A stretch of DNA of 64,000 nucleotides from Motiliproteus sp048265065 (lineage in GTDB: Bacteria; Pseudomonadota; Gammaproteobacteria; Pseudomonadales; Balneatricaceae): the NCBI GenBank assembly GCA_048265065.1, contig JBLXCH010000005.1:13338-77337 (forward strand), written 5' to 3'. Below are positions 27,101 to 34,681 of this stretch, in pieces; positions within the stretch are counted from its first letter, which is position 1; the number at the start of each line of letters is the position of its first letter. Made by a program: the position numbers and the translations under genes. Under the pieces are notes generated by a model that saw nothing but the letters and a program-made list of their open reading frames with translations, searched no databases and was not told the DNA's origin.

Positions 27101-27129
27101 GTAATGACACGATCTTAAATCTAAGAAAG

Positions 27130-27678
27130 TTATTCAGCGAGAGCAGTTTCTTCTTCAACTTCTTCAGGCAACTTAGCCTTAACATCCTCTAGCTCTTTTT
27201 TCATTTCACGCAGCTTTGTTTTTAGGCTGTTGTTGTCAGCAATTAGCTTTTTGTTTTCAGAAGTTTTTGTAGTGATCTTTTTCTTTTGCTCATCGACCTT
27301 CTTCTTCAGGCGATCAGGGTTCAGCTCTTTAAGCGCTTTTAGCTCGCTCTTCACTTGGCGCAACTCATCAGACATTTGCTTGAGATCATCTTGCTTTTGT
27401 GACGCTTGAGACTCAATCGTCATGAATGTTTCCATGCGTTCGATCTGGCTGATTTGCTGCTGCTGCTCAAGCTCTGCGATCACTTCTTCAGCTTCTTTTA
27501 GCTGTTCTTGCGTACCTACAGGATCCATCGCTTGCAACTTTTCTAACTGTTTCTGCGCACTTTCTTGCGCACTCTTGCATTGCGCAAGCTCAGTTTTTAA
27601 GTCCGTAATCTCTTCATTAAGCCTGGCCATTTCCATTGCTTGCTTATTTTTTACCTGGCTTAGAGTAAGAGTCGCCAT
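27130..27678 (-). CDS. Coiled-coil protein of unknown function
   Basis: I do not recognise the family. The 182-residue protein is almost entirely predicted coiled coil, with heptads of Leu, Ile and Met (LNEEITDLKTELAQ, VKSELKALKELNPDRLKKKV) and a highly charged Lys/Glu composition. It has no signal peptide or membrane helix. Only three prolines fall in the centre (MDPVG, NPDRL), giving a likely break between two coils. It has its own terminator and is followed by no other minus-strand gene, so it is monocistronic. Confidence 0.75.
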   Translation of the reverse strand: MATLTLSQVKNKQAMEMARLNEEITDLKTELAQCKSAQESAQKQLEKLQAMDPVGTQEQLKEAEEVIAELEQQQQISQIERMETFMTIESQASQKQDDLKQMSDELRQVKSELKALKELNPDRLKKKVDEQKKKITTKTSENKKLIADNNSLKTKLREMKKELEDVKAKLPEEVEEETALAE

Positions 27679-27979
27679 AGAGCCTCGTGTACCTCCGGGG
27701 AGTGATAAGTATAAAAGTGATAACTACAAAAATAGTGAGTTAAATCGATTCTTTTTCCACATCAACGGTGGAAAATTCAGGTCGCGAATTCTACCAGATA
27801 AATTTTTCATTTCATACCCTTTGCACACGAAGGTTGTTTTCTTCGTGCTTTCTTTAAAACTTAACCAGCAAAGTTTAAAACCTAACTCAGCATAAATAGT
27901 AGCTTAAAAGACGAGCATTCAAGATCAGGCAGGCAACCCAAAAACAGCAACTGACAACTTAACGACCTAAATCAAACAA

Positions 27980-28035
27980 AATAACGCACCAAAATAAAAC
28001 ACCGAAAACACAACGATCAATAATGGTGCGTAATT
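27980..28035. repeat. Inverted repeat upstream of the chemoreceptor gene
   Basis: AATAACGCACCA (27980-27991) faces TGGTGCGTAATT (28024-28035), giving 11 of 12 complementary positions around a 32-base AT-rich spacer. The spacer between the coiled-coil gene and the chemoreceptor (27679-28169) is AT-rich and holds nothing else I can name. Confidence 0.6.
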
Positions 28036-28169
28036 TTTATCCAAAAACAGGCTTATATAAATATTCATATAAAAATCAAATAATTAAATAGACAAAAAAA
28101 ATAAACATTAAAGGCATGAATCCTGCATTTGGTGCTCATTGACGCAGTAAATATTAAAGGAAATGCCGT

Positions 28170-30308
28170 ATGGGTTTAAAAAGCAGTCAGATGTCATTAA
28201 GTTCCGCAGAAAAAAGCTGGTTGCCATGGTTTGGCATAAATGGAAAGTTGCGCTTAGGATGGTCTTGCTTTTTAAATCGAACAAAATACCCGTTTGTAGA
28301 AAGAACCTTTGAAGGGGTTGCAAACACTCGTGTCAACCTCCTAAAAAACTGGACAGAAGGACAATGGCACCTATTGTCAACGTTAGCCGATGAGTTAGCA
28401 GAGCTATCTGAACCGGATATCACTTTACTTGAGCGCACGCTAGCACAGTCAAAGGACAGCACTGAAGTCTTCATTATTGACCCAAATGGTCGCGTAGTCA
28501 TGTCGACGCACCAAACTAGCACAGGAAAAACAAATTTATCCTCCAAAGCACTCGAGCAAGGCTTAAAACGCCCTTTTTTGCACGGCCCTTACATTGATGA
28601 CGCAACACTAACTCTTGGGCCTCGTTCGTCAAAGTTTCATGACGCCGTAACACTCATGTTTTATCAACCGATTACCCGCGATGGCGAAACCGTTGGCTGT
28701 GCGTGCTCTCGCGTCCCCAACGATGTTCTTGGCGATTTAATTCAGCGAGAAGCTGGTCATATTTACCAAGAATCAGGTGACAACTACCTCTTCATGGTGA
28801 AATCCAATTTCGATCGCACCATTAAAGAAGGTATAGCGCTATCAAGATCACGATTTGAAGACCAAACCTTTTCATTAGGTGATAACTTAAAGGACGGTGT
28901 CCGAACAGATTTTGGTGTGGTTAAAATCAACAACCACACCGAGTTTGAAATCCGCTTCACTGACCCGGCTACCGGCGAACTTCACCCCGGTGTCAGAGAA
29001 ACTATTCGCAATGGTCAAAACTTATTCGTCACTTATCCCGCTTATTCTGACTACCGCCATATTCCTGTGATTGGTGTGGGCGTTACCTTTTCCCTACCCG
29101 GTTCGTTAGACCGATGGGGGATGATGTGTGAAGGTGATTTAGAGGAAGTCTACCGTGGTCGCTCTATTGGACTAAAATTATCCCACCTTCAATTCATACT
29201 CAGCATACTTATTCTTCCTGTGGCCCCCCTACTTCATGAACTGCTTGGGCTCAATTGGATTTGGTCAGGGTTAGCAGGCGCCGCGGCAGTGCTGATGGGA
29301 AATGCCATTTTTAAATCGATTGGCACATCACCACTAAGCAAGCGCCTGGCCAAAATGACAGACGTCATTCGAGGCATCGCAGAAGGTGGCGGTAACTTAC
29401 AAGAACGACTCGACATTGAGAAACTGCCAAACGATGAAACTGGCGATCTTGGCCGCTGGATCAATAGCTTTATCGATAACCTAGATGGCACCGTTGGTCA
29501 GGTATTAGAAGTTTCTGAAGACGTTGGCGATGCGAAAACAACACTGATTAACAACCAAGCCAACTTCAACGAAACCGCTGCCACATTGCTAGTACAGGTT
29601 GACGAATTGCTTCAACGCTTAGAAAGCCAGCTAGAACAAATTCAAGCAGCTTCACAAGAAGTCGAAGGCTTAAAGGTTGGTTTAAACACGTCCAACGAAC
29701 GCAGTCGTGAGCAGTTTCAGACTGTCCAAAGCCAAACCCAAGAAATCAGAACCTCAATCCACAGCTCAGTTGAAACAATCAATACGCTAAACGATCGCGC
29801 AGAAGAAGTCGGCTCAGTCGTAGGCATGATCAGCGGCATTGCAGATCAAACTAACCTGCTAGCACTCAACGCGGCGATTGAGGCTGCTCGCGCAGGTGAT
29901 CACGGTCGCGGCTTTGCTGTAGTTGCTGACGAAGTAAGAAACCTCGCCGCTCGTACCGGTGAAGCAACCACTGAAATTCGCAATATGATTGAAAATATTC
30001 AAGCTAACGCCAAAGCGGCGGTCGATACGATGGAAGGCGGTGTTGAAGGGATAGAAAACGGATTGAAGCTGGCAGAAGAAGTCGCCATGGATGACGGCGG
30101 CTTGAATGAGATGGTTGCCGACATGCTGAGCACTCTGGACGAAATAACAAGCCGAGGCACCTCACAAGTAGAAAGCGCTCGCGACGTTGCGAGCATCACC
30201 GCCAAACTGCAAACCTCCCTATACGCAGTCCGCCAAGGAACCAGCAAGGTTGATAGTAGTGCTAACCGATTAGAAAAATTAGTTTCACAATTTGAGGTCA
30301 GCAAATAA
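28170..30308 (+). CDS. Methyl-accepting chemotaxis protein
   Basis: A 712-residue chemoreceptor. The N-terminus has no hydrophobic signal or first membrane helix that I can see. Residues about 50-320 form a sensory domain (VFIIDPNGRVVMSTHQTSTG, LMFYQPITRDGETVGC) of Cache-like type. One or two membrane helices follow at about 335-385 (LQFILSILILPVAPLLHEL, LNWIWSGLAGAAAVLMGNAIF), then a HAMP-like linker and the signalling domain with tip ADQTNLLALNAAIEAARAGDHGRG. Single anchoring after the sensor makes a cytoplasmic location of the sensor likely, which would be unusual. An upstream start could restore a first helix but I see none. Confidence 0.9.
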   Translation: MGLKSSQMSLSSAEKSWLPWFGINGKLRLGWSCFLNRTKYPFVERTFEGVANTRVNLLKNWTEGQWHLLSTLADELAELSEPDITLLERTLAQSKDSTEVFIIDPNGRVVMSTHQTSTGKTNLSSKALEQGLKRPFLHGPYIDDATLTLGPRSSKFHDAVTLMFYQPITRDGETVGCACSRVPNDVLGDLIQREAGHIYQESGDNYLFMVKSNFDRTIKEGIALSRSRFEDQTFSLGDNLKDGVRTDFGVVKINNHTEFEIRFTDPATGELHPGVRETIRNGQNLFVTYPAYSDYRHIPVIGVGVTFSLPGSLDRWGMMCEGDLEEVYRGRSIGLKLSHLQFILSILILPVAPLLHELLGLNWIWSGLAGAAAVLMGNAIFKSIGTSPLSKRLAKMTDVIRGIAEGGGNLQERLDIEKLPNDETGDLGRWINSFIDNLDGTVGQVLEVSEDVGDAKTTLINNQANFNETAATLLVQVDELLQRLESQLEQIQAASQEVEGLKVGLNTSNERSREQFQTVQSQTQEIRTSIHSSVETINTLNDRAEEVGSVVGMISGIADQTNLLALNAAIEAARAGDHGRGFAVVADEVRNLAARTGEATTEIRNMIENIQANAKAAVDTMEGGVEGIENGLKLAEEVAMDDGGLNEMVADMLSTLDEITSRGTSQVESARDVASITAKLQTSLYAVRQGTSKVDSSANRLEKLVSQFEVSK

Positions 30309-30397
30309 AACCGGCATACAGAGTCACCGTAGCCTTTAACTGATACTTATGAATGAAATAATCGCTCTTTCGTTAATACTCTGCTGCTAACCAACCC

Positions 30398-30438
30398 AGT
30401 ATTCACCTGTTAATAATGACTACTAACGGGTGGATACT
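30398..30438 (+). ncRNA. Strong RNA hairpin downstream of the chemoreceptor gene
   Basis: AGTATTCACCTGTTAATA (30398-30415) and TACTAACGGGTGGATACT (30421-30438) pair over 18 positions around a 5-base loop. On the plus-strand RNA, 15 are Watson-Crick pairs, two are G-U and one is A-C, so the plus strand fits better. No T run follows, so it does not look like a standard terminator. Possible roles are an RNA stability element, a small-RNA fold or a repeat element. This is inference. Confidence 0.5.
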
Positions 30439-30571
30439 TACCTGCACTATCGAACAAAACCTCGATTTCCCTTTGTGCTCTTTTTTTGATTAAAGGATAA
30501 TGCCGCTTCTCGTTGACATAAGCGTGACGCCACTTACCTTTAATGGCGTACACCACACTGGGTAAGAACAG

Positions 30572-30814
30572 ATGTTAAAAAGAAAGAATCCATTATCACT
30601 TGAGCAATTATTCCAGCTATCTTGGTGGCTGCTGATTTTTGCTTTTGTGACATCGATTATTGATTGGTATTTTTTAGATTCAGAATATCGTGACTATCTG
30701 CGTATTGTGGGTATCGTGGCATTTGCTGGCTACTTAATCGGCCTAGTGGCTAACTTACAAAGCAAGGTAAAAAACGACGAACAAGCCGAAAAAAACCAAG
30801 AACGTAAAAAATAA
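30572..30814 (+). CDS. Small membrane protein, 80 residues
   Basis: I do not recognise the family. The protein has two closely spaced hydrophobic helices (LSWWLLIFAFVTSIIDWYFL and YLRIVGIVAFAGYLIGLVANL) and a hydrophilic Lys/Glu-rich cytoplasmic tail (KVKNDEQAEKNQERKK). Codon use is normal and it lies alone between the hairpin region and maoP. Confidence 0.6.
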   Translation: MLKRKNPLSLEQLFQLSWWLLIFAFVTSIIDWYFLDSEYRDYLRIVGIVAFAGYLIGLVANLQSKVKNDEQAEKNQERKK

Positions 30815-30820
30815 ACAAAT

Positions 30821-30846
30821 CAATAAACTTAACCAATAAACTTAAC
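30821..30846. repeat. Exact 13-bp tandem duplication
   Basis: CAATAAACTTAAC occurs twice in a row just after the small membrane protein gene. Confidence 0.85.
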
Positions 30847-30877
30847 CAAAGCTTACTTTCTACTCGCTTTGGTTAAG
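30841..30877. terminator. Stem-loop between the small membrane protein gene and maoP
   Basis: CTTAACCAAAGC and GCTTTGGTTAAG pair perfectly over 12 bases. Read on the minus strand the stem is followed by TTTATT, so it could end maoP transcription. A T run is short or missing, so a bidirectional terminator is only likely. Confidence 0.55.
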
Positions 30878-30882
30878 TGGCA

Positions 30883-31224
30883 TTAGTCCATATCAAGGCT
30901 CACATCTTCGCTAAAGTCATTTGGTCGAGTTAGTGCAACCGCATGGTACTCCATCGCTCGATTACAACTATCTAAATATTTTTTCCATGTTTTTTCATGC
31001 GCTGTTTCCGCCTGACGCTGACCTTGAACAAAAGCCACAAAATCCTCTTCTTCTTTTGTTGTCGGCAACATAAAGCCTGTCGATAGACCTTCGTAAGCTC
31101 TGCCATGATCCGTCAATAGCTTCGCTTGGAGGCTGGTAAATTCTCCACTTCTGTCAAAGCCATAAGGAAAGTGCTGATCATCGAAAAAACGTTTATTGCT
31201 GAAAAAACTGAGATTCTCTGCCAT
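30883..31224 (-). CDS. maoP: MaoP/DUF413 family protein (YifE-like)
   Basis: In E. coli MaoP acts with its cis site maoS to organise the Ori macrodomain of the chromosome. The ATG at 31224 gives 113 residues starting MAENLSFFSNKRFFDDQHFPYGF, which aligns with E. coli YifE as I recall it (NRYFDNKHYPRGFSRHG). Shared features continue: GEFTSLQAKLLTDHGRAYEGL, then the TKEEEDFVAFVQGQRQAETAHEKTWKKYL region. The C-terminal part is divergent. A longer start at 31263 adds 13 unlikely residues. I cannot identify maoS here. Confidence 0.8.
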   Translation of the reverse strand: MAENLSFFSNKRFFDDQHFPYGFDRSGEFTSLQAKLLTDHGRAYEGLSTGFMLPTTKEEEDFVAFVQGQRQAETAHEKTWKKYLDSCNRAMEYHAVALTRPNDFSEDVSLDMD

Positions 31225-31354
31225 AAGCCCACCCACACTCCATTCAACAAGGTTGAATTTCATTCAAACAGAACTGATACAGTCGTTATAGACGATTTAA
31301 ATGACGATTTTTTGTCAGTTATAAAGAAAAATCAGGGGCGAGACAATAAAAATA

Positions 31355-31380
31355 AAAAAAGCCACAAATGTGGCTTTTTT
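31355..31380. terminator. Rho-independent terminator between maoP and the aminotransferase gene
   Basis: AAAAAAGCCACA and TGTGGCTTTTTT form a stem with a 2-base centre, with A and T runs on both sides. It can stop transcription of the aminotransferase gene on the minus strand. Confidence 0.88.
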
Positions 31381-31404
31381 ATGGAGGCACTAGACGCTAG
31401 AAAA

Positions 31405-32532
31405 CTAACTGATTTTATCAAAAACCTTCGTTAAATTTTCCACAGTACGATCAATATTTTGTAATTTATCTAAACCAAATAAACCAAGACGGAAAGACTT
31501 AAACTCAACGCCCTCATCACACTGCAACGGTACGCCTGCAGCTAACTGCAATCCTTCTTGAACAAAAAAGCTCGCATTTTGTAACTCAGCACGATCAGTA
31601 AAGTTAACAATCACGCCTGGCGCCTTGTAACCTTCCGCCGAAACACTGCGAATACCTTTCGATTCAAGCATTTCGCGAACACGACGCCCTAACTCGATTT
31701 GCTTCTCTTTGGCCTTCGCAAAACCAAATTCTTGCGTCTCAAGCATAATGTCACGAAAACGCTGCAAACCATCGGTCGGCATTGTCGCATGATAGGCATG
31801 AGCACCCGACTCATAGGCCTCCATAATTTTCAACCAGCTCTTAAGATCACAAGCAAAACTGGTGCTTTCAGTTGATTCAATTCGCTCACGAGCCTGCTCA
31901 CTCATCATGACTAAAGCAGCGCAAGGCGTTCCGGTCCATCCTTTCTGTGGGGCGCTAATAAGGATATCCACACCGCAGTCCTTCATGTCTACCCAAGCGC
32001 AACCAGAGGCAATACAGTCGACAACTAATAAGCCGCCTACTTTATGCATCGCTTCAGATACCGCGCGAAGGTAATCATCCGACAGAATCAAACCAGAAGA
32101 TGTTTCCACGTGCGGCAAAAATAGCACACTCGGTTTTTCTTTCTCGATGGTAGCAATGACTTCTTCTACTGAAGCTGGAACATACTGCGCCTGATATTCA
32201 TCAGACACAGGGCGCGCCTTCAGCACAGTAGTAGACGACGGGATTCGTCCAGCTTCTAAAATTTGGGTCCAACGGAAACTAAACCAACCGTTACGCAAAA
32301 CAACCACTGGCTTATCAGTTGCAAATTGACGCGCTACGGCTTCCATACCATAGGTACCACCACCAGGAACAACGACAACAGAGTGTGCGTTATAAACGCC
32401 TTTCAACGTTGATGAAATATCTCTCATCACCTGCTGAAAGCATTGGGACATGTGGTTAAGTGAACGGTCGTTATAAACCACCGAATATTCTAGTAAACCA
32501 TCGGGATCGACGGCAGGAAGCAGCGTGGACAT
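31405..32532 (-). CDS. Class V aminotransferase (alanine/serine-glyoxylate type)
   Basis: A PLP-dependent enzyme of the serine-pyruvate/alanine-glyoxylate branch, or a related type. From ATG at 32532 (375 residues) it has VVPGGGTYGMEAVARQF, the SSGLILSDDYL segment, an Asp in LLVVDCIASGCAWVDM and the PLP lysine in APQKGWTGTPCAAL. The C-terminus has FKSFRLGLFGLDKLQN. Substrate cannot be told from sequence. It is divergent from a second class V enzyme at 32784, 251 bases away. Confidence 0.85.
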   Translation of the reverse strand: MSTLLPAVDPDGLLEYSVVYNDRSLNHMSQCFQQVMRDISSTLKGVYNAHSVVVVPGGGTYGMEAVARQFATDKPVVVLRNGWFSFRWTQILEAGRIPSSTTVLKARPVSDEYQAQYVPASVEEVIATIEKEKPSVLFLPHVETSSGLILSDDYLRAVSEAMHKVGGLLVVDCIASGCAWVDMKDCGVDILISAPQKGWTGTPCAALVMMSEQARERIESTESTSFACDLKSWLKIMEAYESGAHAYHATMPTDGLQRFRDIMLETQEFGFAKAKEKQIELGRRVREMLESKGIRSVSAEGYKAPGVIVNFTDRAELQNASFFVQEGLQLAAGVPLQCDEGVEFKSFRLGLFGLDKLQNIDRTVENLTKVFDKIS

Positions 32533-32783
32533 TTTTTGTCTCCATAACAAACGCGGCAATTCTATAGGAACACGCCATTATGGCAAGAACAGCAAGCCGA
32601 TTAGTCATGATTTATTTCAAAAACACGAATAAAGGGTAGCTCTCATACCTTTATGACTTTGCGAACAACAAAGAAGGCGAAGTGTATCATTTTAGTGCTA
32701 AAGATTTTAGTGATTCACTCTTTATTACATGTATTTATGTTAGAATTATTTCCTTTTTTTATTAGATTGAGCATCGACACCCT

Positions 32784-33995
32784 ATGGCGATAGAACGCCC
32801 TCAGATTGACCACCTGAATCGCATCCTTCCTGATGAGCCCTTATTAATGATGGGCGCAGGCCCTGTACCCATTCCACAAGCCGTTGCCGCAGCCAACGGT
32901 ATTGTTATCAATCACCTCGGCGAGACGATGGCAAAGATCATCGACCAAGTACAACGGATGGGGCGCTATATTTTCCAAACAGAATCGCAATGGATTCTCG
33001 GCGTAGCTGGCCCCGGCTCTGCAGCCATGGAAATGGCTGTTGCCAACCTTGTTTGGCCTGGCACTAAAGTGCTCGCGATTAATAACGGTTTTTTCTCCAG
33101 TCGGTTAGCAGAGATGGCTCGCCGTGCTGGCGGCGAAGTGATTCAATACGATGTGGAAAACAATCAAAGCGCGTCCCCAGAGGAAGTTCGCCGCCTCATC
33201 GATGAACACAAGCCCAAAGTGCTCACTATCGTACAGGGCGAAACCTCAAATACAGCCCATAACTACACCTTGGCACAGATAGCTAAAATCGCCTCCGATA
33301 GGGACTGTCTTGTTGTGGTTGATGCCGTGTGCACATTAAGCACCATGCCACTTTTAATGGATGAGTGGAATATTGATGCTGTTATCACCGGCGGACAAAA
33401 AGGTTTGAGCTCCATCCCTGGGGTTTCATTAGTCGCTTTTTCTGATGATGCTTGGGAACGAATCCAAAACCGTGATCAGCCTATGCGCCATTGGACACTA
33501 GACGCTACCTTAGCCACAAACTTTTGGCACCGCGCCTCGTACCACTACACTGCGCCAGTCTCAGGCTTGCTAGCCTTACATGAAGCTATGCGATTAGTTG
33601 TTGAGGAAACATTAGAAAACCGCTTTCAGCGACACTTACTATGCTCTACAGCTTTGCAGCGTGCACTAGAAGCTATGGGCTTATCACTTTATGTGCAAGA
33701 AGCCAGTCGTTTGAATTCTGTATTAGGCGTAAAAATCCCCGAAGACATAGACCCCAAAGCCGTCTGCGCACACATATCCAAGTTTTATCGCGTAGAGGTT
33801 TCAGGGTCATTTGGCGCACCTATTGTGCGCGTTGGACAAATGGGTGAGCAATGCCGCGTACACAACATATTCCGCACACTCCACGCACTCGGTTCGACTG
33901 TCAGAGATTTGGGCCATAAATTGGACTTACCCGCAGGCATGGCGGAGTTGGAAAACCAACTTCAACAACGCAGAAGCCCTGTTACAGACATCTGA
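32784..33995 (+). CDS. Class V aminotransferase (serine-glyoxylate/alanine-glyoxylate type)
   Basis: A 403-residue PLP-dependent enzyme, different from its divergent neighbour. It has LLMMGAGPVPIPQAV, GVAGPGSAAMEMAVANLVWPG, QGETSNTAHNY, the VVDAVCTLSTMPLLMDEW region and the PLP lysine in TGGQKGLSSIPGVSL. The C-terminus contains GAPIVRVGQMGEQCRVHNI. These match the alanine-glyoxylate/serine-glyoxylate branch. Possible roles include glyoxylate, serine or purine-derived ureidoglycine metabolism; the window has no pathway partner to choose between them. Confidence 0.87.
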   Translation: MAIERPQIDHLNRILPDEPLLMMGAGPVPIPQAVAAANGIVINHLGETMAKIIDQVQRMGRYIFQTESQWILGVAGPGSAAMEMAVANLVWPGTKVLAINNGFFSSRLAEMARRAGGEVIQYDVENNQSASPEEVRRLIDEHKPKVLTIVQGETSNTAHNYTLAQIAKIASDRDCLVVVDAVCTLSTMPLLMDEWNIDAVITGGQKGLSSIPGVSLVAFSDDAWERIQNRDQPMRHWTLDATLATNFWHRASYHYTAPVSGLLALHEAMRLVVEETLENRFQRHLLCSTALQRALEAMGLSLYVQEASRLNSVLGVKIPEDIDPKAVCAHISKFYRVEVSGSFGAPIVRVGQMGEQCRVHNIFRTLHALGSTVRDLGHKLDLPAGMAELENQLQQRRSPVTDI

Positions 33996-34036
33996 CACCT
34001 GATGGCTTAATGCCACATTGAAGCACCCTCTGATCC

Positions 34037-34064
34037 AAGCCGCTTTCACAGCGGCTTTTTAATT
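34037..34064 (+). terminator. Rho-independent terminator after the aminotransferase gene
   Basis: AAGCCGCT and AGCGGCTT form an 8-bp stem with a 5-base loop, followed by TTTAATTT. Confidence 0.9.
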
Positions 34065-34101
34065 TCTACTCGCTTACCTACCTATTAAATTATTTTAGTT
34101 A

Positions 34102-34120
34102 TGCACCATTATTGAGCAAC
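34102..34120 (+). promoter_or_regulatory. Possible NtrC-binding half-site region upstream of glnK
   Basis: TGCACCATTATTGAGCAAC matches the first half of the NtrC site (TGCACCA-N5-TGGTGCA) exactly and the second half only partly. It lies about 115-135 bases before the predicted transcription start, where NtrC enhancers usually sit. Confidence 0.45.
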
Positions 34121-34210
34121 AAAATCAATAAACGCCTCATAAAAATACGCGATTGCCGTTCATACTTCCAAGTTAGCACCTAACCTACTGATTTATATAG
34201 AATACGAAGA

Positions 34211-34226
34211 TGGAACAAAAAGTGCA
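34211..34226 (+). promoter_or_regulatory. Sigma-54 (RpoN) promoter of glnK-amtB
   Basis: TGGAACAAAAAGTGCA matches the -24/-12 consensus TGGCAC-N5-TTGCA at all but two consensus positions, with GG and GC exactly 12 bases apart. It stands about 61 bases before the glnK start. This is the standard setting for nitrogen-regulated glnK-amtB. Confidence 0.8.
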
Positions 34227-34286
34227 TGAAAATAGCGCAAATACGCTAGACCAATACCTGATTTATGCACCATTAAGGAGAGTTAA

Positions 34287-34625
34287 GTGAAATTAATAAG
34301 CGCCATTATTAAACCTTTTAAGTTAGACGACGTACGAGAAGCCCTAGCAGAAATCGGCGTTAACGGGTTAACCGTGACAGAGGTGAAAGGATTTGGCCGC
34401 CAAAAAGGGCACACCGAACTCTATCGAGGCGCTGAATATGCAGTTGATTTCCTTCCCAAGCTAAAACTTGAAGCGGGGGTTCCAGATGACTTACTCGACA
34501 AGTCAATCGAAGCGATCACTGAAGCCGCCTGCACTGGAAAAATAGGCGACGGGAAAATATTCGTAGTAGACCTTGAGCAAGCTGTACGCATCCGTACCTC
34601 AGAAACTGGAAACGACGCCCTATAA
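34287..34625 (+). CDS. glnK: Nitrogen regulatory PII protein GlnK
   Basis: PII senses ATP/ADP and 2-oxoglutarate, is uridylylated under nitrogen limitation and blocks AmtB when nitrogen is plentiful. The 112-residue protein has the T-loop GHTELYRGAEYAVDF with the modified Tyr51, GKIGDGKIFV and the nucleotide-binding VRIRTSETG end. I prefer GlnK over GlnB because amtB follows 56 bases downstream and both lie behind a sigma-54 promoter. Confidence 0.93.
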   Translation: MKLISAIIKPFKLDDVREALAEIGVNGLTVTEVKGFGRQKGHTELYRGAEYAVDFLPKLKLEAGVPDDLLDKSIEAITEAACTGKIGDGKIFVVDLEQAVRIRTSETGNDAL

Positions 34626-34681
34626 CCGAACTACTTAAAACCAAAAATAATAATACTGTTTATTTTGCAAAGGAAAACACC

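Noticed and set aside
27679..28169. A short gene in the AT-rich region before the chemoreceptor
   Set aside because: Plus-strand frames here overlap the coiled-coil gene and have no ribosome binding site or conserved character.
31126..31434. A small plus-strand gene covering the start of maoP
   Set aside because: It lies mostly antisense to maoP, has a terminator inside it and shows no conserved features.
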